Source: 13-2-20CM-66-19 sp963824395 (GTDB lineage Bacteria > Pseudomonadota > Gammaproteobacteria > Steroidobacterales > Steroidobacteraceae). From it: a stretch of 64,000 bases of DNA. Under the pieces are notes generated by a model that saw only the letters and a list, made by a program, of their open reading frames with translations, was not told where the DNA came from and did not search any database. The stretch lies in assembly GCA_963824395.1 (NCBI GenBank), contig CAWGPF010000005.1, forward strand, positions 930,001 to 994,000, read 5' to 3'. The translations under genes and the position numbers were made by a program. This document shows, piece by piece, positions 53,114 to 61,869 of this stretch (the first letter of the stretch is position 1; the number at the start of each line of letters is the position of its first letter).

Positions 53114-53647
53114 TTGCCGGGCGGCGGCCGCGCGCGCGGCTTCACGCTCATCGAGATCCTGGTCGTGGTGGCCATCATCGCGGTGATCTCCGTGGGCGTG
53201 CTGCTGTCGGTGAACCTCACCGGGCGCGACCGCGAGCTGCAGAAGGAAGGCGACCGCTTGCAGGCGCTGTTCACCTACGCGCGCGAGGCGGCGGAGCTGC
53301 AGACGCGCGAGTTCGGGGTGCTGTTCGATGATGACGGCTACGAGTTCCTGACCTACGACCCGCACGAGGGACTGTGGCGCAGCGTCAGCGAGGATGACGC
53401 CTTCGAGGCGCGCAAGCTCCCGGAAGGCCTCGACGTCAAGCTCACCCTGGACGGTCGCCCGGTGGTACTGAAGCGCCCCGCCGATGCCAAGGACAAGACG
53501 CCGCAGGTGATGATCTTCTCCAACGGTGATCTCGACACCTTCGCCGCCACGGTGGAGCGCGACGGCGGCCTGCGCAGCATCACCATCACCGAGGATGACA
53601 AGGGCGAGGTCACCGAGAAGGACATGGTCGAGGCGAAACCCAGGTGA
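53114..53647 (+). CDS. gspH: type II secretion minor pseudopilin GspH
   Basis: 177 aa from TTG 53114, 7 bp after the gspG stop. Leader of nine residues to Gly9, Phe10, Glu14 (GFTLIEILVVVAIIAVISVG). The head has EFGVLFDDDGYEFLTYD, typical of GspH. A TTG start is required because no ATG or GTG lies before the prepilin site with a short leader. The 3' end overlaps gspI by 4 nt (GTGA). Confidence 0.85.
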   Translation: MPGGGRARGFTLIEILVVVAIIAVISVGVLLSVNLTGRDRELQKEGDRLQALFTYAREAAELQTREFGVLFDDDGYEFLTYDPHEGLWRSVSEDDAFEARKLPEGLDVKLTLDGRPVVLKRPADAKDKTPQVMIFSNGDLDTFAATVERDGGLRSITITEDDKGEVTEKDMVEAKPR

Positions 53648-54318
53648 GGGCGCGCGGCTTCACGCTGATCGAGGTGCTGGTGGCGCTCGTCATCGTCGCC
53701 GTCGGCATGGCGGCGGTCATGAGCGCGCTGTCGTCCGCGGCCAACACCGTGAGCTTCCTGCGCGATGAGACCTTTGCCAACTACGTCGCGCTCAACAAGA
53801 TCGCAACACTGCGCCTCTCCGGGCAGATCCCGCAGACCGGCACCTCGAGCGGCGACGTCGACTACGCCAACCGCAGCTGGCACTGGCGCCAGGAAGTGGC
53901 GGCCACGGAGATCCCGGGCGTGGTGCGCATCGACGTGAAGGTGCGGCCCAAGGAGGTGAAGGCCGGCGAGGATGAGGCCTGGACCACCACCGTGAGCGGC
54001 ATCGCCGGCAACTCGGTGGGGCGCCCGGATGGCTACAACCCCAACTGGGGCGCGCAGGCGCCGCTCTACGCGGCCACGCCAAACGGCAGCACCAACAATG
54101 GCGTCAACAATGGCATCGGCGTCACCGGCAACGGCATCGGCAGCGGCGCTCAGAGCATGCAGATCTCCCCCTCCGGCGGGGACTCGGGGCTCTCATCCCT
54201 CGACTCCGATTCGGGCCTGAACTCCTCCGGTCCGGGCTTAAGCTCCGGACCGACCTTGGGCCTCGGCTCCGGCACCTCGCCGCCCGACCCGCAGCAGCCC
54301 CAGCAGCCCCAGCCATGA
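53644..54318 (+). CDS. gspI: type II secretion minor pseudopilin GspI with a long C-terminal extension
   Basis: 224 aa starting with GTG 53644. Leader to Gly5, Phe6, Glu10 (GFTLIEVLVALVIVAVGMAAV). The normal GspI fold ends near residue 125. The remaining 100 residues are low-complexity: Asn/Gly-rich (NGVNNGIGVTGNGIG), then Ser/Gly/Asp-rich (SGLSSLDSDSGLNSS) and a Gln/Pro end. Normal GspI has about 120-130 aa, so this tail is unusual. GspI, J and K form the tip complex. The stop overlaps gspJ (ATGA). Confidence 0.9.
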   Translation: MRARGFTLIEVLVALVIVAVGMAAVMSALSSAANTVSFLRDETFANYVALNKIATLRLSGQIPQTGTSSGDVDYANRSWHWRQEVAATEIPGVVRIDVKVRPKEVKAGEDEAWTTTVSGIAGNSVGRPDGYNPNWGAQAPLYAATPNGSTNNGVNNGIGVTGNGIGSGAQSMQISPSGGDSGLSSLDSDSGLNSSGPGLSSGPTLGLGSGTSPPDPQQPQQPQP

Positions 54319-54947
54319 GGCGGCGCAGCGGCGGCTTCACGCTCATCGAACTGGCGGTCGCGATACTGATCGTCGCCATCATCGCCGCCATCGGCTACGG
54401 CACGATGGACCAGGCCATCAAGTCCCGCGGTCTCATCAAGGATCAGCAGGACCAGCTGCTGTCTTTGCAGAACACGGTGCGCATCCTCGAGCAGGATTTC
54501 CTGCAGGCCGCGCCGCGCCCGGTGCGCCAGGCGGTCGGGGACGACCCGCCGCAGCTCGCCTTCGTCGGCGCATCCCCCGGTACGCAGCCGCTCGTGGCGC
54601 TGACCCGCGCCGGCTGGGCGAACCCGAAGGGCCTGCAGCGCCCCGGGCTGCAGCGGGTGGCGTACTACTTCGAGAACGGCACGCTGCGGCGCGAGCACTG
54701 GAACGTGCTCGATCCGACGCTGGCGAGCACCACCGTCAAGCACGAGCTCATGAGCCACGTGAAGAATTTCTCGCTGCGCTACCTCGACGTGAACCACAAC
54801 TGGCAGACGCAGTGGCCGCCGGCGACGAGCTGCCAGGGCTGCTCCTCGCAGGAGCAGGCGCTGCGCCAGCGGCCGCTCGCGGTGGAGATCACGCTCGAGA
54901 CCGAGGACTGGGGCAAGGTCGTGCGCATCATCGAGATTGCCTCGTGA
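54315..54947 (+). CDS. gspJ: type II secretion minor pseudopilin GspJ
   Basis: 210 aa. Leader to Gly7, Phe8, Glu12 (GFTLIELAVAILIVAIIAAIGYG). The head has VRILEQDFLQAAPRPVRQ, LVALTRAGWANP and RVAYYFENGTLRREHW, all GspJ signatures. Cys pair CQGCSS. Overlaps gspK by 4 nt. Confidence 0.92.
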   Translation: MRRRSGGFTLIELAVAILIVAIIAAIGYGTMDQAIKSRGLIKDQQDQLLSLQNTVRILEQDFLQAAPRPVRQAVGDDPPQLAFVGASPGTQPLVALTRAGWANPKGLQRPGLQRVAYYFENGTLRREHWNVLDPTLASTTVKHELMSHVKNFSLRYLDVNHNWQTQWPPATSCQGCSSQEQALRQRPLAVEITLETEDWGKVVRIIEIAS

Positions 54948-56038
54948 GCGCGCGTTCAAGGCGACGCGATGGCGGCGTGCGGTCCCTGAGCGCGCAGCGC
55001 GGCATCGCGCTCATGGTGGCGATCCTCATCGTCGCGCTTGGCACCATGATCGCCGCCGCGGTCGCCTACGAGAACGCCATGACGGCGCGGCGCGGGACGG
55101 CGACCTATGCCTTCGACCAGTCGATCCTCATCGCCCAGGGCGCCGAGGCGCTCGCCGCCTACGGGCTGCGCCAGATCGTGCAGAGCGACCCGAAGCAGCT
55201 GTATCCGGGCCAGGGATGGGACAAGCCGATCGGTCCCCTCGAGGTCGTCCCCGGGGTGATGCTCGAAGCCTCGCTCGAGGACCTGCAGGGACGTTTCAAC
55301 CTGAACAATCTCGTGCAGACCAACGGTACGCCGGATGTGGCGATGGTGACCGCGTTCAACCAGCTGCTCGCGCTCCTCGGCCTCGAGGAGAAGTGGACCG
55401 GCTACATCATCGACTGGATCGACATGGACGGCACGCCGAGCATCCCGGAAGGGGCCGAGGACAGCGTCTACATGGGCCAGACGCTCCCCTACCGCACCGC
55501 CAATCGCTACATCACGAGTGCGAGTGAACTGCTCGCCCTGCCAGGATTCGGGCGCGACCGCTACCTGAAGCTCGCCCCCTATGTGACCGCCCTCCCCCAG
55601 GGCACCAAGATCAATGTCTGCACCGCCTCCGGCGTCGTGCTCGATGCCTTCCTTGGGCCTGGCCACACCGACTTCGGCACCGATCCCACCACCTTGCAGA
55701 AGAACCGCCAGAACACCACGGGGTGCTTCCCGACACTCGCCAACTACCAGGCCGCCTTTGACCCGAAGGTGTGGGCCGGGACGGCCGCCACGGGCACCGG
55801 CACCACCACCACCCCGGGCACGAGACCGGGCATCGGCCAGATCCCGGGGGGTGCTGCGGGCAGCAGCGTGAGGGGCACTCCGGGTCTGCAGTCGAAGTTC
55901 GGGCAGACTTCCGGCTACTTCCGCCTGACGAGCGTTGTGTCTATTGGCAGTACGGAAATCAACTTGTACAGTCTTTTGTACCAGGACTCGCAGGCGCAGA
56001 TGGTGCGCCCGATCCAGCGCAGCTTCACCCCGGACTAA
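54944..56038 (+). CDS. gspK: type II secretion minor pseudopilin GspK
   Basis: 364 aa starting with GTG 54944. The N-terminus SAQRGIALMVAILIVALGTMIAA lacks Glu at +5, as in GspK. Then ENAMTARRGTATYAFDQSILIAQGAEALAAYGL, LEDLQGRFNLNNLV, a two-domain head with YIIDWIDMDG and PEGAEDSVYMGQTLPYRTANR. A Thr/Gly-rich insert (GTTTTPGTRPG) lies near residue 285. It sits at the pseudopilus tip. The gap to gspL is 72 bp. Confidence 0.93.
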   Translation: MSARSRRRDGGVRSLSAQRGIALMVAILIVALGTMIAAAVAYENAMTARRGTATYAFDQSILIAQGAEALAAYGLRQIVQSDPKQLYPGQGWDKPIGPLEVVPGVMLEASLEDLQGRFNLNNLVQTNGTPDVAMVTAFNQLLALLGLEEKWTGYIIDWIDMDGTPSIPEGAEDSVYMGQTLPYRTANRYITSASELLALPGFGRDRYLKLAPYVTALPQGTKINVCTASGVVLDAFLGPGHTDFGTDPTTLQKNRQNTTGCFPTLANYQAAFDPKVWAGTAATGTGTTTTPGTRPGIGQIPGGAAGSSVRGTPGLQSKFGQTSGYFRLTSVVSIGSTEINLYSLLYQDSQAQMVRPIQRSFTPD

Positions 56039-56110
56039 AGAGCTCAAAGGTGCCAAGGACAGTGACACGATCGATGCCCGGGACGCGCACTTTGCTGACA
56101 GGATCGGCGC

Positions 56111-57340
56111 ATGGCTGAGACGCTGCTGCTGCGCCTGCCGCCGGCCGCAGACCAGGCGGCCACCTGGCTCATCGTGGATGGACGCGGCGCGGCCGTCGGG
56201 CCGCCGCAGAGCGGACCGTTGAATCTTGCCGCCGCGCGCGTGGCCGGGCGGCGCGTGTGCGTGCTCGTGCCCGGGGCCGACGTGCTGCTCGCAGAACCGG
56301 AGCTGCCGGCGAAGGCCGGCACCAAGCTTGCGCAGCTCGTGCCCTACGCACTCGAGGAGCACCTGGCGGATGACATCGAGGACCTGCAGTTCGCCATCGG
56401 CAGGCCGGTCGGTGACACCTCGCGCACGCGAGTGGCGGTGGTGGCACGCGCCCTGCTCAATGACTGGCTCGCGACGCTGCGCGGCGCCGGCATCAATCCC
56501 GATGCGATCTACGCCGACAGTGACCTCTTGCCCGAGAATCCCGGGCAGTCGGTGGTGCTGCTCGAGGAAGGCGGGGTGTTCGTGCGCCCGCCGGGATCAA
56601 GCGCGGTCACCCTGCCCGCGGATGCCCTGAGCCAGGCGCTCGACATCGCCGCGCTGCAGGCCGACACCGCGAGCGGCGCGCGCGGCCTCATCCTCTATAC
56701 GGGCGCCGCCGAGTGGCAGCTGCATTCCACCCAGGTCGAGGCGGTGCGTCCGCAGTTCGACGGCATCAAGATCCAGCTCCTCACCGGCGGCCCGCTCGCC
56801 CTCTTTGCCCAGCAGCTGCCCGCCGGCAGCGCCATCAACCTCCTGCAGGGCGACTACGCACCCAAGAGCGGCGCCGCGGTCGGCTGGCAGGCCTGGCGCG
56901 TCGCGGCCATGCTGCTCGCAGGCCTCGTGGTGCTGCACATCGGCGGCAAGGCCGTGCAGCTGCACTTCCTCAAGACGCGCGAGCACCAGGTGGACGCCTC
57001 GATCCGCGATACCGTGAGGAGCGCGATGCCCGGGGACCCGAACCTCCTCGATGCGCGCAAGCGCATGGAGCAGCGCCTCGCGGCCGCGCGCGGCGCGGGC
57101 ACGGGACTCCTGCCGGCACTGCAGGCGCTCGCGCAGGCGCGCGATGCGGCCCCCGGTACCAACCTGCAGTCCCTGAACTTCCACAACGGTGCGGTGGAGA
57201 TGAAGCTCTCCGCCCCCGATGCCTCGAGTCTTGATCACCTGAACCAGACGCTGCGCAGCAACGGCTGGCAGGCCGATCTGCTCGGCGGCACCAACACCGG
57301 CGCCGGCTACGAGGGCCGCATCCAGGTGCACGCCAACTGA
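56111..57340 (+). CDS. gspL: type II secretion platform protein GspL
   Basis: 409 aa. An actin-like cytoplasmic domain (1-250; KLAQLVPYALEEHLADDIEDL, VAVVARALLNDWL), which recruits the GspE ATPase, one TM helix (about 261-281) and a periplasmic ferredoxin-like domain (NLQSLNFHNGAVEMKLSAPD). Length and order match GspL. The gspM start is 2 bp after its stop. Confidence 0.93.
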   Translation: MAETLLLRLPPAADQAATWLIVDGRGAAVGPPQSGPLNLAAARVAGRRVCVLVPGADVLLAEPELPAKAGTKLAQLVPYALEEHLADDIEDLQFAIGRPVGDTSRTRVAVVARALLNDWLATLRGAGINPDAIYADSDLLPENPGQSVVLLEEGGVFVRPPGSSAVTLPADALSQALDIAALQADTASGARGLILYTGAAEWQLHSTQVEAVRPQFDGIKIQLLTGGPLALFAQQLPAGSAINLLQGDYAPKSGAAVGWQAWRVAAMLLAGLVVLHIGGKAVQLHFLKTREHQVDASIRDTVRSAMPGDPNLLDARKRMEQRLAAARGAGTGLLPALQALAQARDAAPGTNLQSLNFHNGAVEMKLSAPDASSLDHLNQTLRSNGWQADLLGGTNTGAGYEGRIQVHAN

Positions 57341-57342
57341 CC

Positions 57343-57861
57343 ATGAACCTCAAGCTCCCCACGATCACGCTGCCGAAGTCCCTCGAGTCGCTCGCGCCGG
57401 AGAATTTCGCGCGCCTGCCGCAGCGCGAGCAGCGCCTGCTCGTGATCGGGGCCGTGGCCGCGCTCGGGATCCTCATCTTCGGCATCATCGTGCCGCTTGA
57501 CCGCGCGGTCGCGCGCGAGCGCGCCAAGCTCACCCAGAAGCGCGCCGACCTCGCCTGGATGCAGAGCGTGGCGCCGGAGATCGCCGGCTCCGTGGCGCCG
57601 CCCTCGGCGAGCGGTGAGTCGCTGCTCGTCATCATCGATCGCTCGGCGCGCGAGTCCGGGCTGGCAAGCTCCATGGCCGGCAGCGAGCCGGGCGGCGCCA
57701 ATACGCTGTCGATCCGCCTGGAGAAGGCCCCCTTCGATGCGCTCATCGGCTGGCTGGCGCGCCTCACGCAGCAAAACGGCGTGCTGGTCGACTCGGCGAC
57801 CATCGAGAAGGCCGGCGCCCCGGGCCTGGTGAACGCTGCGATCGTGCTGCACTCGGGCTGA
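57343..57861 (+). CDS. gspM: type II secretion platform protein GspM
   Basis: 172 aa. A short cytoplasmic segment, one TM helix (about 31-50) and a periplasmic domain with ferredoxin-like strands (LSIRLEKAPFDALIGWLARL). GspM pairs with GspL in the inner-membrane platform. gspN begins 1 nt after its stop. Confidence 0.92.
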   Translation: MNLKLPTITLPKSLESLAPENFARLPQREQRLLVIGAVAALGILIFGIIVPLDRAVARERAKLTQKRADLAWMQSVAPEIAGSVAPPSASGESLLVIIDRSARESGLASSMAGSEPGGANTLSIRLEKAPFDALIGWLARLTQQNGVLVDSATIEKAGAPGLVNAAIVLHSG

Positions 57862-57862
57862 A

Positions 57863-58600
57863 GTGAAGCGCACCGTCTGGATCACGCTCGCGGCGCTCGT
57901 GGCCTTCGCCGCCATCCTCATCGCCCGCATGCCCGCCGCCTGGCTGCTGCCCTCCGGACCCAGGGCCCCCTTCGCCTGCGCGAGCATCGACGGATCGCTG
58001 TGGAGCGGGGACTGCGAGGGACTCATCTTCCAGCGCCTGCCGCTCGGGGACCTCAGCTGGGAACTCGCGCCGCTGAAGCTTTTCAGGGGCCGCCTGGCCG
58101 CGCACGTCACGCTCAATCACGACGCCGCCCGCGCCAGCGCGGATGTCGAGGTGGGGCTCACCGGCAGGCTCACGCTGCGCGGCGTGCTCGCGGACCTGCC
58201 GCTCGATCCGAAGCTGCTGCCCGGTGTGCCCGCGCAGATGCACGGCGAGGTGCATGCGGATCTTGCGCTGCTGCAGCTCAAAGGAGCCCTCATCACGCAG
58301 CTGAAGGGGACGGTGGAGGCGCATAACCTCGAGGACCGCGCCGGTCACGTCACGCCCCTCGGCAGCTATCTCGTCACCTTTCCCGGTGGGGAGGGGGAGC
58401 CGCTCGGGCAGGTGCGCGACACCGGTGGCCCCTTGAGCGTCTCGGGCACGCTGCGCCTGACGCAGGCGGGCGGCTTCGACGTGCAGGCCCTGGTGGCACC
58501 ACGCGCGGACGCCCCTGCCGAGCTGGTCAGTAACCTGCGCTTCCTCGGCTCTCCGGATGCCAGCGGGCGCCGCCAGTTCTCGATGTCCGGCAGTTTCTAG
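57863..58600 (+). CDS. gspN: type II secretion protein GspN
   Basis: 245 aa starting with GTG 57863. One N-terminal TM helix (about 6-25), then a periplasmic beta-rich domain (SIDGSLWSGDCEGL; LSWELAPLKLFRGRLAAHVTL). GspN is an accessory subunit found in only part of the family, role unclear. The stop shares CTAG with the convergent helicase gene. Confidence 0.9.
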   Translation: MKRTVWITLAALVAFAAILIARMPAAWLLPSGPRAPFACASIDGSLWSGDCEGLIFQRLPLGDLSWELAPLKLFRGRLAAHVTLNHDAARASADVEVGLTGRLTLRGVLADLPLDPKLLPGVPAQMHGEVHADLALLQLKGALITQLKGTVEAHNLEDRAGHVTPLGSYLVTFPGGEGEPLGQVRDTGGPLSVSGTLRLTQAGGFDVQALVAPRADAPAELVSNLRFLGSPDASGRRQFSMSGSF

Positions 58601-61600
58601 CCCGGCAGCTCGCGCAACGCCTGCAGAAGCGGGAAGTAGAGCGCCGCGCGTACCGGCTGCGGCCCGAGCGCGCGCGCCAGATCGAGGTAGGTGCGCAGCT
58701 GGGCTGCGTAGCGGGCGAGCTCCTCGTCGAGGAACGCTTCCAGCCCCCCGCCCTCGTGACGGCTGGTCTTGAAGTCGATCACCCAGCGCGTGCCCTGCGC
58801 ATCGATGAAGGAGCGGTCGATGATGATGTTGCGCAGCCGGCCCGCGCTCACGCCCGTGAGCGCGAGCTCCGAGCGCGCCTCGCGATGCTCAGGATCGAGG
58901 AGCCAGCGGCCGCGCTCATCCTGGAGCGTCTGCGTCAGCGCCCGCAGCGCGAGCTGCGCCGCGTGCGGCCGCTCGCGCTCGGGAACACCCGCGCGGCCAA
59001 GCTGCGCGAGCAGCGCCGGGCGCGCAGTGCTGAGGTCCGCAGCGGCCGGCAGGCTCGCACCGCCTGCGAGCCGCGCCAGCCACTCGTGCACGACGGTGCC
59101 GATGTGCCGCTGCGTTTCCCCGACCCAGCTGAACTCGGGCGTGCCCTCGCTCAGGTGGGCGGGTGGCAGGTGCGCAAGCGGCACCGCCTGAGGAAGGGGC
59201 GCGGCCTGCCAGGTGGCGCTGAGGCGCTCAAGCTGCGCAAGCCCCGGCGCAGCTGCGGGGGCGGCGGCGGGGGCCTCACGGCTGAAGCGCCCCGCGCCCG
59301 GCCACAGGGTGCCAAGGAGCGTGTGCGGGCGCACCCGGGGTTCGCCTGCGCCATTGAGTTCCGGAGCCCCCGACAGCCACAGCGTCTCGCGCGCGCGCGT
59401 GGCGGCGACATACATCAGGCGCCGGCGCTCGTTGGCGTCGCGGCGGCGCAGCAGGTCCTTGATGAAGGCATCGAGCGGCGCCTCATGTTCGCTCCCGACC
59501 GCGGGTGCGGGGCTGATGAGGAGGTCGCTCGCTCCTGAGGCGCTCGGCAAGTCCACCCAGCGCAACAGGCGCCGCTCCCCGGCGTGGGTGCCGCGCTCGA
59601 GCGCCGGCACGAAGACGTGCGCGAACTCAAGACCCTTGGCGCGGTGGATGGTCATCACCTGCACCGGGTTCGGCGCGGCCGCAGCGGGTGCGCTGTGCAG
59701 GTGGGCGAGCAGCGCCGGAAAGTCGGCGGGTCCGTGCCACTCGGCGGCCGACTCGCGCTCGGCGAGCGCGCTGAAGAAGGCGCGCGCATCGGGCAGTTCC
59801 GCCCGCGGGCAGCAGTCCGGTCCCCCGAGGGCCACCCAGGCCGCCTCCAGCCAGTCCGCCGCCGGCATCGTGGCGCGGCGCGCGAGCGCCACCTGCATCA
59901 CCGCCAGCACCCGGGCGAGGCGCGCCCGCTCGCCGGCCGCGCACGCCTCGAGACGCTTGCCGTCCTGCAGGGCCTCGATGACGAGCAGGCGGTCATTGAG
60001 GCCGGACAGCTCGCTCAGGGTGGCGAGTGTCGCGCCGCACCAGGGCGCGCGCAGCACCCCGAGCCAGGCGGTGCGGTCGGCGAGGTCGCACACCGCACCG
60101 GCGAGCTGCACGAGGTCGCGCACCACGGTGCGCTCGCTGAGCGGCACGAGGTCGACCCCGAGGGACTCGATGCCGCAGGCGCTGAGCGCCTCGATCACGG
60201 GCAGTGCGTGCGCGTGCGCGGCGACCAGCACCGCGATGCTGGCGCTGGCGTCGCGCGCGCGCAGCGCGCCGATGCGCGCCGCGATCGCGCCTGCCTCTGC
60301 GGCGCGCGAGCCGAAGAGCGTCAGTGACACCGCGGGGTCCGCGGCGTCAGCGCGCGCCGGCCGTGCCGGCACGCTCGGGGTATAGGCGACGGCACCGGTG
60401 CGCAGGTCATCGTGCGGCGGGAACACCGCGGCGAAGAGCGCGTTGTTGAACTGCACCAGCTGCGGCACGGTGCGGAAGTTGCGCGTCAGGCGCAGCGGCG
60501 TGAGCCGCACCTCGCCCACGCCCGCGGCGCGCGCCCGCAGGAACAGCCCCACCTCCGCGTCGCGGAAGCGGTAGATGGACTGCATCGGGTCCCCGACCAC
60601 GAACAGCGTGCGCCCGTCGTGCGGCTCCCAGGTGAGGGTGAGCATCTCGAGCAGCTGGAACTGCGCGAGCGAGGTGTCCTGGAACTCATCCACGAGGATG
60701 TGCTTGAGCGCAAAGCCGGTGCGCAGCGCCAGCTCGGTCGGCTCACCCGCCTCGGTGAGCGCCTGGCGCGCGGCGCCGGTGACGTAGCTGTGATCGACAC
60801 GGCCGGCAGCGGCGAATTCCGCCTGCAGCTCCGCGGCCGCGCGCGCCAGCACCCGGGCGAGGGAGCCGATGGTGGCGGCATCCTCCCCGGCCAGCTTCAC
60901 CGGCGGCAGGCGCCGCAGCTCGATGAGGGCCTCGCGCAGGCCCGCCACCGTGCGCAGGTCCGCGATCAGCTCGCGCAGCGCCTGCGCCGCGGCAGGCTCG
61001 GCCAGGGCCGGATCGAGCTGGGCGCCGATGCGCGCGCGCCAGTCGGCGCCGGCGCCCTTGGTGAGGGTGAGGTGCGCAAGGGTCTGCCAGGCGGCAAGCG
61101 TCGCCGCCTGCGACCCGAGCGCCCTCACTCCCGGCTGCGCCGCGGCCCGGGCACGCAGCGCCGCGGGCAGCAGGGCCACGAGCGCGGTGAGCTGCGCACC
61201 GACGAGTGCCAGGAGGCTCTCCTCCACGCGGCGGCACAGCGCCTGCGGATCCGCGCCGGCGACGAAGGTGAGCCAGTGGCCGCGCTGCGCCAGCATCTGG
61301 GCGATCAGGCGCTCCAGACTCAGCCAGTGGTTGTCGAGGCGCTCGAAGAGCCGCTCGGCATCCGCGCTCAGGGACGGATCCGTGTCGGCGTGGGTGAGCG
61401 TGCGGCGCGCGGCACGCGCGTACAGGGCATCCGCACTGTCGGTGACCTCGAGCGCCCCGCCGATGCGCGCCGCCACCGGCAGCTCGCTCGCGAGCCAGTA
61501 GTTGAAGGCGTCGATGGTCTGGATGCGCAGCCGCTGCGGCTCATCCAAAAGATTCCAGCCGCGTGCCGTGCCGTGCGCGAGGGCGGCGGCGGCGAGCGTG

Positions 61601-61869
61601 CGCAGCGCGGGCCCGGTCGGATCGTGCGCCGGGATCTGCCCGCGCAGCGCCCGGGTCACGCGCGCGCGCATCTCGGCGGCGGCCTTGCGGGTGAAGGTGA
61701 TGGCGAGGATCTCGCCCGGATCCTCGACCGTGCACAGGAGCCTTAAGAAGCGCTCGGTGAGCACGGCGGTCTTGCCGGAGCCCGCCGGCGCCTGCAGCAG
61801 CACCGAGCACGCCGGATTACTCGCCGCCACGCGGGCCGCGGCGTCTGCGGCGTACGGGTCTTCAGTCAT
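58597..61869 (-). CDS. UvrD/AddA-like helicase-nuclease
   Basis: 1090 aa, superfamily 1A helicase with all motifs: Walker A APAGSGKT (27-34), Ia AITFTRKAAAEM, II LVDEFQDTS (about 393), III VVGDPMQSIYRFR, IV LRLTRNFRT, V TIHRAKGLEFAHV and VI RLMYVAATRARE. The C-terminus has a RecB-family PD-(D/E)XK nuclease core with Asp1032 and Lys1034 (VIDFKTSRHEGG). With the overlapping upstream AddB-like protein it should form an AddAB-type exonuclease that processes double-strand breaks. The start overlaps the partner gene by 8 nt. Confidence 0.92.
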   Translation of the reverse strand: MTEDPYAADAAARVAASNPACSVLLQAPAGSGKTAVLTERFLRLLCTVEDPGEILAITFTRKAAAEMRARVTRALRGQIPAHDPTGPALRTLAAAALAHGTARGWNLLDEPQRLRIQTIDAFNYWLASELPVAARIGGALEVTDSADALYARAARRTLTHADTDPSLSADAERLFERLDNHWLSLERLIAQMLAQRGHWLTFVAGADPQALCRRVEESLLALVGAQLTALVALLPAALRARAAAQPGVRALGSQAATLAAWQTLAHLTLTKGAGADWRARIGAQLDPALAEPAAAQALRELIADLRTVAGLREALIELRRLPPVKLAGEDAATIGSLARVLARAAAELQAEFAAAGRVDHSYVTGAARQALTEAGEPTELALRTGFALKHILVDEFQDTSLAQFQLLEMLTLTWEPHDGRTLFVVGDPMQSIYRFRDAEVGLFLRARAAGVGEVRLTPLRLTRNFRTVPQLVQFNNALFAAVFPPHDDLRTGAVAYTPSVPARPARADAADPAVSLTLFGSRAAEAGAIAARIGALRARDASASIAVLVAAHAHALPVIEALSACGIESLGVDLVPLSERTVVRDLVQLAGAVCDLADRTAWLGVLRAPWCGATLATLSELSGLNDRLLVIEALQDGKRLEACAAGERARLARVLAVMQVALARRATMPAADWLEAAWVALGGPDCCPRAELPDARAFFSALAERESAAEWHGPADFPALLAHLHSAPAAAAPNPVQVMTIHRAKGLEFAHVFVPALERGTHAGERRLLRWVDLPSASGASDLLISPAPAVGSEHEAPLDAFIKDLLRRRDANERRRLMYVAATRARETLWLSGAPELNGAGEPRVRPHTLLGTLWPGAGRFSREAPAAAPAAAPGLAQLERLSATWQAAPLPQAVPLAHLPPAHLSEGTPEFSWVGETQRHIGTVVHEWLARLAGGASLPAAADLSTARPALLAQLGRAGVPERERPHAAQLALRALTQTLQDERGRWLLDPEHREARSELALTGVSAGRLRNIIIDRSFIDAQGTRWVIDFKTSRHEGGGLEAFLDEELARYAAQLRTYLDLARALGPQPVRAALYFPLLQALRELPG

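Noticed and set aside
54956..56362. 468-codon minus-strand frame opposite gspK/gspL
   Set aside because: It crosses the gspK-gspL junction and has shadow-frame composition.
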